Source: Agrococcus terreus
Lineage (GTDB): Bacteria > Actinomycetota > Actinomycetes > Actinomycetales > Microbacteriaceae
Reading direction: 5' to 3'
Length of the DNA: 64,000 nt
Assembly (NCBI RefSeq): GCF_014645235.1
Contig: NZ_BMLM01000001.1
Span: forward strand, 1,612,001-1,676,000
The notes beneath the pieces were generated by a model. The model searched no databases and was not told the DNA's origin. It worked only from the letters and a program-made list of their open reading frames with translations. Of this stretch, positions 41,578 to 50,090 are shown one piece after another. Position 1 is the first letter of the stretch; the number at the start of each line of letters is the position of its first letter. The position numbers and the translations under genes are program-made.

Positions 41578-42298
41578 CGTGATGATCGTCGTGCCGACGT
41601 ACGACGAGATCGAGGGGCTCGAGCGCACGGTCGGGCGCCTGCGCCAGTCGGTGCCGCACGCCGAGCTGCTCATCGTCGACGACGGCAGCCCCGACGGCAC
41701 GGGCGAGCTCGCCGACCGGCTCGCGCGCGCCGACGCCGGCACGCTCGTCATCCACCGCGCCGAGCGCGGCTACCGCTCCGCCGTCATCGAGGGCATGCGC
41801 TTCGCGATGGCGCGCGGCGCCACCCGCGTCGTCGTCACCGACGCCGACGGCTCCTACGACGCCGACAGCCTCCCGGCGCTGCTCGAGGCGTCCGCCTCCG
41901 GCGTCGACCTCGTCATCGGCTCCCGCTTCGTCGAGGGCAGCGACGTGCGCAACATGCCGCCGCGCCGCACGGTCTCGGCGCGGCTCGGCAACGCCTACGC
42001 GCGCGCGATGCTCGGCACGCAGGTGCACGACCTCACGTCGAGCCTGCGCGTCTACCGCACCCGCATCCTCGAGCAGATCGACCTCGACGCCATCCGCGTC
42101 GACGCCTACGCCTTCCAGATCGCCATGGCCGTGCGGATCGCGCAGGCCGGCGGCACGATCGCCGAGGTGCCGATCGGCTTCGTCGAGCGCGCCGTGGGCG
42201 CCTCGAAGATGAAGGTGGCGCAGGAGCTCGACACGCTCGCCGCCGTCACGCGGTGGGGCCTGCGCGGCGTGCGCGCCGTACCCCGCGCGCCCCGCTGA
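41570..42298 (+). CDS. Polyprenol-phosphate mannosyltransferase (Dpm1-like, GT2)
   Basis: A 242-residue glycosyltransferase 2 enzyme that makes polyprenol-phosphate-mannose for mannosylation outside the membrane. It starts MPDVMIVVPTYDEIEGLE, has the DDGSPDGT nucleotide site near residue 37 and the DADGSYD metal site near 92, and no membrane anchor. Translation is coupled to lnt, matching the functional partnership in actinobacterial lipoprotein and glycoprotein processing. Its stop region is tandemly duplicated (42285-42318). Confidence 0.92.
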   Translation: MPDVMIVVPTYDEIEGLERTVGRLRQSVPHAELLIVDDGSPDGTGELADRLARADAGTLVIHRAERGYRSAVIEGMRFAMARGATRVVVTDADGSYDADSLPALLEASASGVDLVIGSRFVEGSDVRNMPPRRTVSARLGNAYARAMLGTQVHDLTSSLRVYRTRILEQIDLDAIRVDAYAFQIAMAVRIAQAGGTIAEVPIGFVERAVGASKMKVAQELDTLAAVTRWGLRGVRAVPRAPR

Positions 42299-42318
42299 CG
42301 CAGCGCGCCCCGCTGACG
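42285..42318 (+). repeat. 16-bp duplication of the dpm1 stop region
   Basis: GCGCGCCCCGCTGACG occurs at 42285 and 42303, an offset of 18. Both copies contain the TGA; the first ends the gene. Confidence 0.8.
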
Positions 42319-42343
42319 CCGGCCGCGCAGCGGCCAGAGCGGC

Positions 42344-43093
42344 TCAGCGCTCCGCGACCACCCGCACCGCGAGGTCGCAGCGGTCGGTGACGATGCCGTC
42401 GACGCCCAGGTCGAGCAGCTCGCGCATCTCGTCGGTCTCGTTCACGGTCCACACGTGCACCTCGACGCCCGCGGCGTGCAGCGCGGCGACGCTCCGCTCG
42501 GTGACGATCTCGACGCGGCCCGCGCGCCGGGGCACCTGCAGCGCGACGACGGGTTCGAGGATGCGCTCGAGCGCGCCCCGCATCCCGAGCCGCAGCGCCA
42601 CGAGCGCCTTCGCGACGATCGCCTGCGACGCGCTCGTCGCGGCCGTCGGCAGCAGCGCCTGCGCCTGCCGGCGACGTCGCTCGGAGAACGAGGTGAGCAG
42701 CACGCGGTCGGCGGCCTTGGCCTCGACGACGGCGCGGACGGCGGGCACGACGGCCGCATCCGACTTCAGGTCGATGTTCCAGCGCGCGTCCGGGAGCGCG
42801 AGCAGCGCCTCACGGAGGCCCGGCACCTGCTCGCCCCGCCCGAGGTCGACCGCCGCGAGGTCCTGCCAGAGCATCGCCTCGATCGTGAGGTCGTGGCCGG
42901 CGACGCGGTCGAGGCTCGGGTCGTGCGCGAGCACGGCGACGCCGTCGGCCGTGGCGTGCACGTCGGTCTCGAGGTAGCTCGCCCCGGCATCCATGGCGTG
43001 GACGAACGCGAGCATCGTGTTCTCGGGCGCATCGACGGCGAGCCCCCGGTGTGCGAGCACACGCGGGGGCAGGCCGTCGAGGTATCGGGTCAC
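42344..43093 (-). CDS. Glycerophosphodiester phosphodiesterase
   Basis: A 249-residue TIM-barrel enzyme hydrolysing glycerophosphodiesters to glycerol-3-phosphate. The active-site set is complete: LAHRG near residue 14, PENTMLAF, the metal pair E-T-D in YLETDVHATADG near 41 and HDPSLDR near 58. No signal peptide, so it is cytoplasmic. The GTG start overlaps the SPFH stop (GTGA). It is the last gene of an SPFH-GDPD unit, which hints at membrane-lipid turnover (inference). Confidence 0.92.
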   Translation of the reverse strand: MTRYLDGLPPRVLAHRGLAVDAPENTMLAFVHAMDAGASYLETDVHATADGVAVLAHDPSLDRVAGHDLTIEAMLWQDLAAVDLGRGEQVPGLREALLALPDARWNIDLKSDAAVVPAVRAVVEAKAADRVLLTSFSERRRRQAQALLPTAATSASQAIVAKALVALRLGMRGALERILEPVVALQVPRRAGRVEIVTERSVAALHAAGVEVHVWTVNETDEMRELLDLGVDGIVTDRCDLAVRVVAER

Positions 43094-44370
43094 GCGTGCC
43101 GCGGACCGCCCTGGCCGTCGTCGCCGGGCAGCTGCTCGCCGGGCAGCTGGTCGCCGGGCACGGCGGGCGGGTCGACGCGCGGCGCCTCGGCCTTGGCCTC
43201 GCGCGCGGAGTCGAGCGCGTCGCCGAGGTCGGTGTCGGGCACCTCATCGGCGAGCGACGTCCGCGAGGACACCTGGTCGACCGAGCCGGCGCCCTGCGGG
43301 TCGATGCCGCTGCTCTCGAGCGTCTCGGCGATCGAGGGCACCTCGACGTCGGAGACGGAGTCAGCCTGGAAGGTCTCGTCGAGGATCGACGCGTCGGGCT
43401 CCTCGTCCTTGCGCTTCGGCTTCGTGAACGGCACGTCGGCGCGGCCCTCGAAGAAGCCGCGGCCCACGCCCTGGAGGGCGTCGGTGAGCTCCGACGGGAT
43501 GATCCACAGCTTGTTCGCGTCGCCCTCGGCGAGCTTCGGCAGCGTCTGGAGGTACTGGTAGGCCAGCAGCTTGTCGTCGGCATCGCCCTCGTGGATGGCG
43601 GCGAACACGCGCTCGATGGCCTCCGACTCGCCCTTCGCGAGCAGCACCTGGGCCTCGGCGTCACCCTTGGCGCGGAGCACCTGGGCCTTGGCCTGGCCCT
43701 CGGCGCGGAGGATCTCCGACTGGCGGAGGCCCTCGGCCTCGAGGATCTGCGACTGCTTCGAGCCCTCGGCGGTGAGGATCGCGGCGCGGCGGTCGCGCTC
43801 GGCGCGCATCTGCTTCTCCATCGAGTCCTGGATCGAGTGGGGCGGGTCGATCGCCTTGAGCTCGACGCGTCCGACGCGAAGGCCCCACTTGCCGGTGGCC
43901 TGGTCGAGGACGGTGCGGAGCTGGCCGTTGATCGTGTCGCGGCTCGTGAGCGCCTCCTCGAGGTTCATGCCGCCGACGACGTTGCGGAGCGTCGTGGTGG
44001 TGAGCTGCTCGACGGCCGAGAGGTAGTCGGCGATCTCGTACGTCGCGGCGCGCGCGTCGGTCACCTGGAAGTAGACGACCGTGTCGATCGAGACGACGAG
44101 GTTGTCCTCGGTGATGACGGGCTGCGGCGGGAACGACCGCACCTGCTCGCGCATGTCGACGTGGTACGCGACCCGGTCGATGAACGGCACGAGGAAGTTG
44201 AGGCCGGGCTGGAGCACCTTGTGGAAGCGGCCCAGTCGCTCGACGACCCCGGTGTAGCCCTGCTTGATGATCCGGATCGACCGGAACAGCGTGACGAGCA
44301 CGAAGAGGACGACGAGGACGACGAGGACGAGCAGGAACGCTCCGAGGATGAATCCTCCGTCGATCGGCAT
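43090..44370 (-). CDS. SPFH/band-7 membrane-scaffold protein (stomatin-like)
   Basis: A 426-residue protein. One N-terminal membrane helix (residues about 7-29) is followed by the band-7 domain (GYTGVVERLGRFHKVLQPGLNFLVPFIDRVA, partly quoted) and a long alanine/glutamate-rich coiled coil (AEGSKQSQILEAEG then LRQSEILRAEG and so on, residues about 215-275). The C-terminal 110 residues are acidic and disordered and exceed the usual family length. Such proteins form ring assemblies at lipid domains, often with an NfeD partner, as here. GAAGGAG precedes the ATG. Confidence 0.93.
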   Translation of the reverse strand: MPIDGGFILGAFLLVLVVLVVLFVLVTLFRSIRIIKQGYTGVVERLGRFHKVLQPGLNFLVPFIDRVAYHVDMREQVRSFPPQPVITEDNLVVSIDTVVYFQVTDARAATYEIADYLSAVEQLTTTTLRNVVGGMNLEEALTSRDTINGQLRTVLDQATGKWGLRVGRVELKAIDPPHSIQDSMEKQMRAERDRRAAILTAEGSKQSQILEAEGLRQSEILRAEGQAKAQVLRAKGDAEAQVLLAKGESEAIERVFAAIHEGDADDKLLAYQYLQTLPKLAEGDANKLWIIPSELTDALQGVGRGFFEGRADVPFTKPKRKDEEPDASILDETFQADSVSDVEVPSIAETLESSGIDPQGAGSVDQVSSRTSLADEVPDTDLGDALDSAREAKAEAPRVDPPAVPGDQLPGEQLPGDDGQGGPRHA

Positions 44371-44539
44371 GGGACACGGCTCCTTCGCGGGTCGGCGGTT
44401 CGCCCTGCGCGAGGGGACGCGCGTGCGGGCGGTGCTGGTCCTGCCACGCTATCGGCCCGACCTGGACGGACGCCTCCGCCTCGCGGGGGCTCGCTGAGGT
44501 CGGCTCAGCCGTCGTGGAGCGGCAGGGGAGCGGCTGCGC

Positions 44540-44998
44540 TCAGCGCTCGGCGGGCACCACGAGGGCCGTCGCGCCCTCGATCTGCGTCACGACGATCCGC
44601 TCGCCGACGTCGAGGTCTCTGAACCGCACCGTGGGGGCGAGCCGCGAGGTCCAGACGTCGCCGTTCGCGAGGGTCACCTCGCCGGCGCCGCGCTCGAACA
44701 TGCGGGTCACCTCGCCCGCCATGCCGATGAGCGCCTCGACGCCCTGCTTCGCGACCTCGCCCGAGGCGTGCAGGCGCTGCAGCAGCTTGGGCCGCACGAG
44801 CAGCAGCAGGAGCAGCGCCGCCGCGGCCGCCACCAGGATCTGCAGCCACCACGGCAGGTGGGTGATGCTGCCCACGAGCCCGACGACCGACGCCATGCCG
44901 ATCATGAGGAACGTGAACTCGAGCGTGACCATCTCGATGATGAAGCACACGAGCGCCACGACGAGCCAGACGACCCATGCGTACTGGACGAGATCCAT
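44540..44998 (-). CDS. NfeD-family protein (short form)
   Basis: A 152-residue membrane protein with two or three N-terminal helices (residues about 6-24, 29-43, 48-70) and a C-terminal OB-fold domain (GEVTLANGDVWTSRLAP through IVVTQIEGATALVV). Short NfeD proteins pair with SPFH proteins; the gene lies directly upstream of one on the same strand, separated by 169 bases in which I see no other gene. The ATG at 44998 follows TAGGAT by 6 bases. Confidence 0.92.
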   Translation of the reverse strand: MDLVQYAWVVWLVVALVCFIIEMVTLEFTFLMIGMASVVGLVGSITHLPWWLQILVAAAAALLLLLLVRPKLLQRLHASGEVAKQGVEALIGMAGEVTRMFERGAGEVTLANGDVWTSRLAPTVRFRDLDVGERIVVTQIEGATALVVPAER

Positions 44999-45004
44999 GG
45001 CGCC

Positions 45005-45010
45005 ATCCTA
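45005..45010 (-). promoter_or_regulatory. -10 hexamer of the NfeD gene
   Basis: TAGGAT, 6 bases before the ATG at 44998. Confidence 0.5.
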
Positions 45011-45067
45011 GGCGGCGCACCCGAGGATCCCTCCGAGCGGCGCGGCGCCGCGGGACGCGCCGACAAG

Positions 45068-45073
45068 TAGGGT
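45068..45073 (+). promoter_or_regulatory. -10-like hexamer of the SDR gene
   Basis: TAGGGT, 23 bases before the GTG at 45097, followed by AGAAGGAG as ribosome binding site. Confidence 0.45.
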
Positions 45074-45096
45074 CGTGCGAGACAGAAGGAGACACC

Positions 45097-45882
45097 GTGT
45101 CGAACCCCGCCAGCCCCCTCGCCCCCGGCTCGCTCGCAGGCCGCACCGCCCTCGTCACCGGCTCGAGCCGCGGCATCGGCGCCGCCACCGTCGCGCTCCT
45201 GGCGCAGGCCGGCGCGAACGTGGTCGTGAACTACCGGGCGAAGGCCCCGCGCGCCGAGAAGGTCGTCGCTGCGGCGAAGGAGCAGGGCGTCGGCGCCATC
45301 GCCGTGCAGGCCGACCTCACCGACGTCGCGAGCGTCGCCGCGATGTTCGCCGCCGCCGAGGACGCCTTCGGCACGCTCGACGTGCTCGTCATGAACGCCT
45401 CGGGCGGCATGGAGTCCGGCATGGGCGAGGACTACGCGATGCGCCTCAACCGCGACGCGCAGGTGGGCCTGCTCGAGGCAGCGCTGCCGCACCTCGCCGA
45501 GGGCGCCCGCGTCGTGTTCGTCACGAGCCACCAGGCGCACTTCATCCGCACGACGCCCACGATGCCGGAGTACGAGGCCGTCGCGCTGTCGAAGCGGGCG
45601 GGGGAGGACGCGCTCCGCGAGCGCATCCCGGCGCTCGCCGAGCGCGGCATCGAGCTCGTCGTCGTCTCGGGCGACATGATCGAGGGCACGATCACCGCGA
45701 CGCTCCTCGAGCGCGCGAACCCCGGCGCCATCGAGGGCCGCCGCGCCGACGCCGGCAAGCTCTACGACGTCGAGGAGTTCGCGGCCGAGGTCGCGCTCGC
45801 CGCCGTCGAGCCCGTGCCGGCCGACAGCACGCGCCTCGTCGGCGACGTCTCGGGCTTCGGCGACGCCGAGGGCGTCCGCTGA
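45097..45882 (+). CDS. SDR-family oxidoreductase with unusual Tyr-Lys spacing
   Basis: A 261-residue Rossmann-fold protein. The cofactor loop TGSSRGIG is at about 22-29 and a NAS variant of the NAG motif (MNASGG) near 100. The catalytic YxxxK is not canonical: the sequence reads EYEAVALSKRAGE, with lysine seven places after tyrosine instead of four. The substrate serine is replaced by the segment FVTSHQAHFI. It may be a natural subfamily rather than a broken enzyme. The TGA shares its A with the ATG of the next peptidase gene. Confidence 0.85.
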   Translation: MSNPASPLAPGSLAGRTALVTGSSRGIGAATVALLAQAGANVVVNYRAKAPRAEKVVAAAKEQGVGAIAVQADLTDVASVAAMFAAAEDAFGTLDVLVMNASGGMESGMGEDYAMRLNRDAQVGLLEAALPHLAEGARVVFVTSHQAHFIRTTPTMPEYEAVALSKRAGEDALRERIPALAERGIELVVVSGDMIEGTITATLLERANPGAIEGRRADAGKLYDVEEFAAEVALAAVEPVPADSTRLVGDVSGFGDAEGVR

Positions 45883-47888
45883 TGCGCGCCGAGGACATCG
45901 AGCGGCTCGTCTCGCTCTCGCGCCCCGCCGTCCACCCGTCCGGCGAGTGGGCGATCGTCGCGGCGAGCCGGCCGAGCCTGCGCGCGAACCGCAACGTCGG
46001 CCAGCTGTGGCGCGTCTCGCTCGACGACGGCGCCCGCACCCGCATCACGGGCGGCACCGCCGATCGCGACCCGCAGCTGACGCCCGACGGCGGCACGGTG
46101 GTCTTCCTCCGCGACGACGCGGACGGGAAGGCGCAGGCCTGGGCGATGCGCGTCGACGGCGGCGAGCCCGTGCAGGCCACCGCCGAGCCCGGCGGCGTGC
46201 GCGAGGTCGCGATCTCGCCCGAGGGCGACCGGATCGCGTTCACGGCGACCGTCGTCGAGCCGGGACGCTACGGCTCGGTCGAGGGCGTCTCGCCCGCGCA
46301 GGAGCCCGCGCGGCTCATCACCCGCAACCGGAGCCTCGCGAACGGCGTCGGCAGCCTCGTCGGCCGCCGCACGCACCTCTTCGTCGCGCCGCTGCCCGAC
46401 CTCGACGCCGAGCCGCGCTACGACCGCGCCGCGCATCCGCACGACGACGAGCGCACGCACGACGACGAGCCCCGGGCGCCGCGCGCGATCCGGCTGAGCC
46501 ACGGCGACTTCGACCACGCGAGCCCCGCCTTCACGCCCGACGGCCGCCGGGTCGTCGCGATCTCGGCGCGCCACGACACGCGCGACGACGACCTGCGCAG
46601 CGCCGTCGTCGAGCTCGAGGCCGACGTCGCCGAGGGCGAGCCGCACATTGTGGTCTCGTCGCGCGCCGACCTCTCGATCTCCGAGGCGAAGCCCACGCCC
46701 GACGGCGGCTACGTGCTGCTCGCCCAGCAGGTCGGCGAGTCCGGGCGCGACTTCGTCGCCCGCCACACGCAGCTCTTCGTCGTCGAGCACGCGGGCGCGC
46801 ACCCCGAGGAGGTCACCGACGGCGAGCGCGTCGACCTCGGCGAGGTCGGCAGCCACGCCACCGTCGTCGAGGACGGCGTGCTCGTGCAGGAGCGCCGCCG
46901 CGGCCGCGTGCGCCTCGTGCACGTGACGGGCGGCGGCTCGCGCGAGCTCATCGGCGGCGACGTCGAGGTGCTCGGCCACGGCGTGGGGGAGGGGCGCACG
47001 GTCGCGACCGTCGCGACGCCCACCTCGCTCGGCGAGGTCGCGGTGCTCGACGACCGCGGCATCACGGTGCTCACCGACTTCGGCGCGCCGCTCGCCCAGA
47101 CGGGCCTCGTGCAGCCGCACGAGCACGAGCTCGTCGGCCGCGACGGCACGAAGGTGCACGGCTGGGTCTGGGTGCCCGAGGGCGAGGGCCCGCACCCGGT
47201 GCTGCTCAACATCCACGGCGGCCCGTTCGCGCAGTACGGCGTGCACGTGTTCGACGAGGCGCAGGTGGCGGTCGCGGCCGGCTACGCCGTCGTGCAGTGC
47301 AACCCGCGCGGCTCCGCCGGCTACGGCCGCGAGCACGGCGCCGCGATCCGGCAGCGGATGGGCACGGTCGACATGCACGACGTGCTCGACTTCCTCGACG
47401 GCGCGCTCGACGCGCACGACGAGCTCGACCGCGAGCGCCTCGGCATCATGGGCGGCTCCTACGGTGGCTACCTGACCGCCTGGACGATCGCGCACGACGA
47501 GCGCTTCGCGGCGGCGATCGTCGAGCGCGGCTTCCTCGACCCGGAGTCGTTCGCGGGCACGAGCGACATCGGGTGGTTCTTCGGCGGCGAGTACACGGGC
47601 ACCGACCCGGAGCAGGTGCGCGCGCAGAGCCCGATGGCGCACGTCGACCGGGTGACGACGCCGACGCTCGTCGTGCACTCCGAGCAGGACTGGCGCTGCC
47701 CGCCCGAGCAGGCCCAGCGGTACTTCGCGGCGCTCAAGCGCCAGGGCGTCGAGACGGCGCTGCTGCTCTTCCCCGGCGAGGACCACGAGCTCACCCGCTC
47801 GGGGCAGCCGCGCCACCGCCTCGAGCGCTTCGAGCACGTGCTCGCGTGGTGGGCGAAGCACCTCCCGACGGCGCAGAACCACGGCTGA
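45882..47888 (+). CDS. S9-family prolyl oligopeptidase/acylaminoacyl peptidase
   Basis: A 668-residue serine peptidase with an N-terminal beta-propeller (residues 1 to about 400, repeated PDG and SPEG pieces) and a C-terminal alpha/beta-hydrolase domain. The nucleophile Ser lies in GGSYGGY near 525, the acid in HSEQDWRCPPEQ near 605 and His in GEDHELTRSG near 636. No signal peptide; cytoplasmic cleavage of small peptides is likely. It is coupled to the SDR gene by a TGATG overlap and followed 4 bases later by the Nudix gene. Confidence 0.92.
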   Translation: MRAEDIERLVSLSRPAVHPSGEWAIVAASRPSLRANRNVGQLWRVSLDDGARTRITGGTADRDPQLTPDGGTVVFLRDDADGKAQAWAMRVDGGEPVQATAEPGGVREVAISPEGDRIAFTATVVEPGRYGSVEGVSPAQEPARLITRNRSLANGVGSLVGRRTHLFVAPLPDLDAEPRYDRAAHPHDDERTHDDEPRAPRAIRLSHGDFDHASPAFTPDGRRVVAISARHDTRDDDLRSAVVELEADVAEGEPHIVVSSRADLSISEAKPTPDGGYVLLAQQVGESGRDFVARHTQLFVVEHAGAHPEEVTDGERVDLGEVGSHATVVEDGVLVQERRRGRVRLVHVTGGGSRELIGGDVEVLGHGVGEGRTVATVATPTSLGEVAVLDDRGITVLTDFGAPLAQTGLVQPHEHELVGRDGTKVHGWVWVPEGEGPHPVLLNIHGGPFAQYGVHVFDEAQVAVAAGYAVVQCNPRGSAGYGREHGAAIRQRMGTVDMHDVLDFLDGALDAHDELDRERLGIMGGSYGGYLTAWTIAHDERFAAAIVERGFLDPESFAGTSDIGWFFGGEYTGTDPEQVRAQSPMAHVDRVTTPTLVVHSEQDWRCPPEQAQRYFAALKRQGVETALLLFPGEDHELTRSGQPRHRLERFEHVLAWWAKHLPTAQNHG

Positions 47889-47892
47889 GGCC

Positions 47893-48936
47893 ATGGCCGA
47901 CGACGCGCGTCCAGGCGGCATCCGCCGCTCGGCGCGCGTCGTCTGCGTCGATCCCTCGGGCGCGGCGCTGCTGCTGCTCCACGACTGGAGCGGCCGCGGG
48001 GCGCCCGCGCGCTGGCTCACGGTCGGCGGCGGGATCGACGCGGGCGAGAGCGAGCGGGAGGCGGCCCTGCGCGAGCTGCGCGAGGAGACCGGCCAGGCGC
48101 CGCGGCCCCGCGAGCTCGTCGGCCCCGTGCGGCACGTGCGGCAGGCGACGCCGCCCGGCCACCGGCACGACGCGCTCGACATGTCCACCTTCGTCTGGCG
48201 CACGCCGCGCTTCGACGCCGACGCGTCGGGGCGCGAGCCGGGCGAGCACGACTCGATCCGCGACGAGCGCTGGTGGACGGCGGCCGAGATCGCCGCGAGC
48301 GCCGACCCGTTCGACGCAGAGGACGTGCTCGGCACGCTCGCGCTCGTCGCCGGCGGCGAGCCGGCGCCGGGGGAGCGGGTGCGGGTGCGCGCCTCGAAGT
48401 GGGACGGCACCCCCCACTGGACGTACGACGCGGTCGCGCTCGGCAGCGACGCGGAGGGCGTGTGGCTCGGCGTCGACGGCCCGACCACGATCTTCGAGAG
48501 GCCCGGCATCCGCGCCTTCATGGGCGAGGAGCGCAAGGTGACGCTCGTGCCGCGGCGCCCGCTCGCGATGCTCGAGGGCACGTGGGCGCTCGTGCACTGG
48601 CTCGAGGGCGGGGCGACGACCCTGTACGCCGATGTCTGCACGCCGCCCGAGCTCGTGCGGCGCCCCGAGGGCTGGGTGCTCGACTACTGCGACCTCGACC
48701 TCGACGTCGTGCGGCGCCCGCAGGGCACGCCGTGGATCGACGACGAGGACGAGCTCGTGCTGCACGCCGAGCGGATGGGCTACCCGGCCTGGGTGCGCGA
48801 CCGCGTGCGGCAGACGGCGGATGCGCTGCTCGCGGGCGCGCTCCTGCGCACCGCGCCGGGCGAGACCGCCCGCCGCCGCTGGCACCGGCGGCTCGACGAG
48901 CTCGTGCCGCCCTCGGCGACGCCCGGCTCGGCCTAG
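47893..48936 (+). CDS. Nudix hydrolase fused to DUF402 (FomD-like) domain
   Basis: A 347-residue fusion of two phosphoryl-transfer folds. The Nudix box is perfect (G46 to Q68: GGIDAGESEREAALRELREE and following TGQ). After a linker at about residue 150, a DUF402 domain covers about 160-330, with WTYDAVALGS, ATTLYADVCTPPE and YCDLDLDVVRRPQG; DUF402/FomD proteins hydrolyse nucleotide diphosphate bonds with metal. So one chain may act twice on a nucleotide, or on two substrates. Substrates unknown. It shares its CTAG stop with the convergent gene. Confidence 0.85.
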   Translation: MADDARPGGIRRSARVVCVDPSGAALLLLHDWSGRGAPARWLTVGGGIDAGESEREAALRELREETGQAPRPRELVGPVRHVRQATPPGHRHDALDMSTFVWRTPRFDADASGREPGEHDSIRDERWWTAAEIAASADPFDAEDVLGTLALVAGGEPAPGERVRVRASKWDGTPHWTYDAVALGSDAEGVWLGVDGPTTIFERPGIRAFMGEERKVTLVPRRPLAMLEGTWALVHWLEGGATTLYADVCTPPELVRRPEGWVLDYCDLDLDVVRRPQGTPWIDDEDELVLHAERMGYPAWVRDRVRQTADALLAGALLRTAPGETARRRWHRRLDELVPPSATPGSA

Positions 48937-50063
48937 GCCGCCTCGGCCGCGAGCGCCGCCTCCAGCCGGTCGCGGCCCGGTCCCGGCTCGAGCGCGGCGA
49001 CGGCTCGTCGCACCTCGGCGTCGATCGCCTCGGCCGCGTCACGCTCGATGAGCCCGTCGTCGGCGAGCATTCGGGCGGCCCCCGCGTACGTCCCGAAGGT
49101 CTCGACGCCCTGGGCCGCGAGCGCCGCGCGCTCGGGCTCGGCGAGGCCGACGACGTCATGGATGAGCACGCGCACGACGAACTCGGGATCGCGCTCGCGC
49201 ATCGCGGCGCCGACCTGCGGGTCCGCCTGGCCGGAGTCGCCGATGAACACCTTGCGGCACTCCGGGAACAGCAGCCGCTCGCGCTCGAAGTTCTGCAGCT
49301 TGCGCGCGGCGATGCGCGACTTCGTGAAGAGGTTGAGGAGCGAGCCGCCGAGCACCGTGTGCGGCGGCATGCCGAGATCTGCGAGGCCCCCGCGCGTGTA
49401 CTGCTCGATGATGCCGCGCGGGCCGCCGGGTCGGGCTGTGACGAACGTGAGGTCGCCCGGCCGCCACGGGTCGCCGGAGCGGCCGCGGTCGAGCGCGTGC
49501 AGGAGCGCCACGACACCCGGGTAGACCGTGCCGCGCGGCCACCGCGGGTCGTGGAGCAGCGAGCGCACGGTGTCGTCGATGTCGCAGAGGATCCGCAGCT
49601 CGAGGTGCTCGGCCTGCTCGGCCTGCTCGCGGATGTGGGCGAGCACCGCCTCGCGGTCGGGCGGCAGCAGGTGCTCGAAGACGATGTGCTCGAGGTCGTG
49701 GTGGTCGCCGGAGGCGTTGAGCAGGTACTTGAGGTCGCGGAACGCCTCGCCCGTGCGCGAGCGGAGCGCGTCGCGGATGGCGCTCGACGAGCTCGGCGTC
49801 GGCGGCAGGCGCCGCATCGCGTGCAGGAGGCGTGCGACGGTCTCGGCGCTCAGCTCGTCGATGCGCCGACGCGTGAGCAGGTCGAGCAGCTCGCGGCGGC
49901 TGCGCGTGCGCAGCGGCAGCGTGAGCCAGCCGCCGGCGATCGCGCGCACGAGGGCATCGAGGTCGGCGTCCGCGAGCACGGCGTCGAGCGCGCCCTCCGG
50001 CGTGCGGCGGAGCCGCTCGAGCGCCTCGGATGCGGTGATGGGCCGGCGGTCGGTGTCTGGCAC
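48933..50063 (-). CDS. App1-like phosphatidate phosphatase domain protein (DUF2183)
   Basis: A 376-residue HAD-like protein. The catalytic domain has DIDDTV at 161-166, TARPGGPRG near 210 and KVFIGDSGQADP near 258, as in fungal App1 (phosphatidate phosphatase). The first 110 residues, with charged helices, are not part of the known domain. Next to it lies a lipid-kinase gene, which supports a role in phosphatidate metabolism (kinase makes it, App1 removes the phosphate). It follows that gene by 27 bases in the same direction and is likely co-transcribed. Confidence 0.88.
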   Translation of the reverse strand: MPDTDRRPITASEALERLRRTPEGALDAVLADADLDALVRAIAGGWLTLPLRTRSRRELLDLLTRRRIDELSAETVARLLHAMRRLPPTPSSSSAIRDALRSRTGEAFRDLKYLLNASGDHHDLEHIVFEHLLPPDREAVLAHIREQAEQAEHLELRILCDIDDTVRSLLHDPRWPRGTVYPGVVALLHALDRGRSGDPWRPGDLTFVTARPGGPRGIIEQYTRGGLADLGMPPHTVLGGSLLNLFTKSRIAARKLQNFERERLLFPECRKVFIGDSGQADPQVGAAMRERDPEFVVRVLIHDVVGLAEPERAALAAQGVETFGTYAGAARMLADDGLIERDAAEAIDAEVRRAVAALEPGPGRDRLEAALAAEAA

Positions 50064-50090
50064 GCGGTTCCTCTCGTCGCGCGCCGCGGC

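Noticed and set aside
44371-44539. Possible small gene between the SPFH and NfeD genes
   Set aside because: The only open frames lack a credible start and ribosome binding site; the region probably holds only the SPFH leader.
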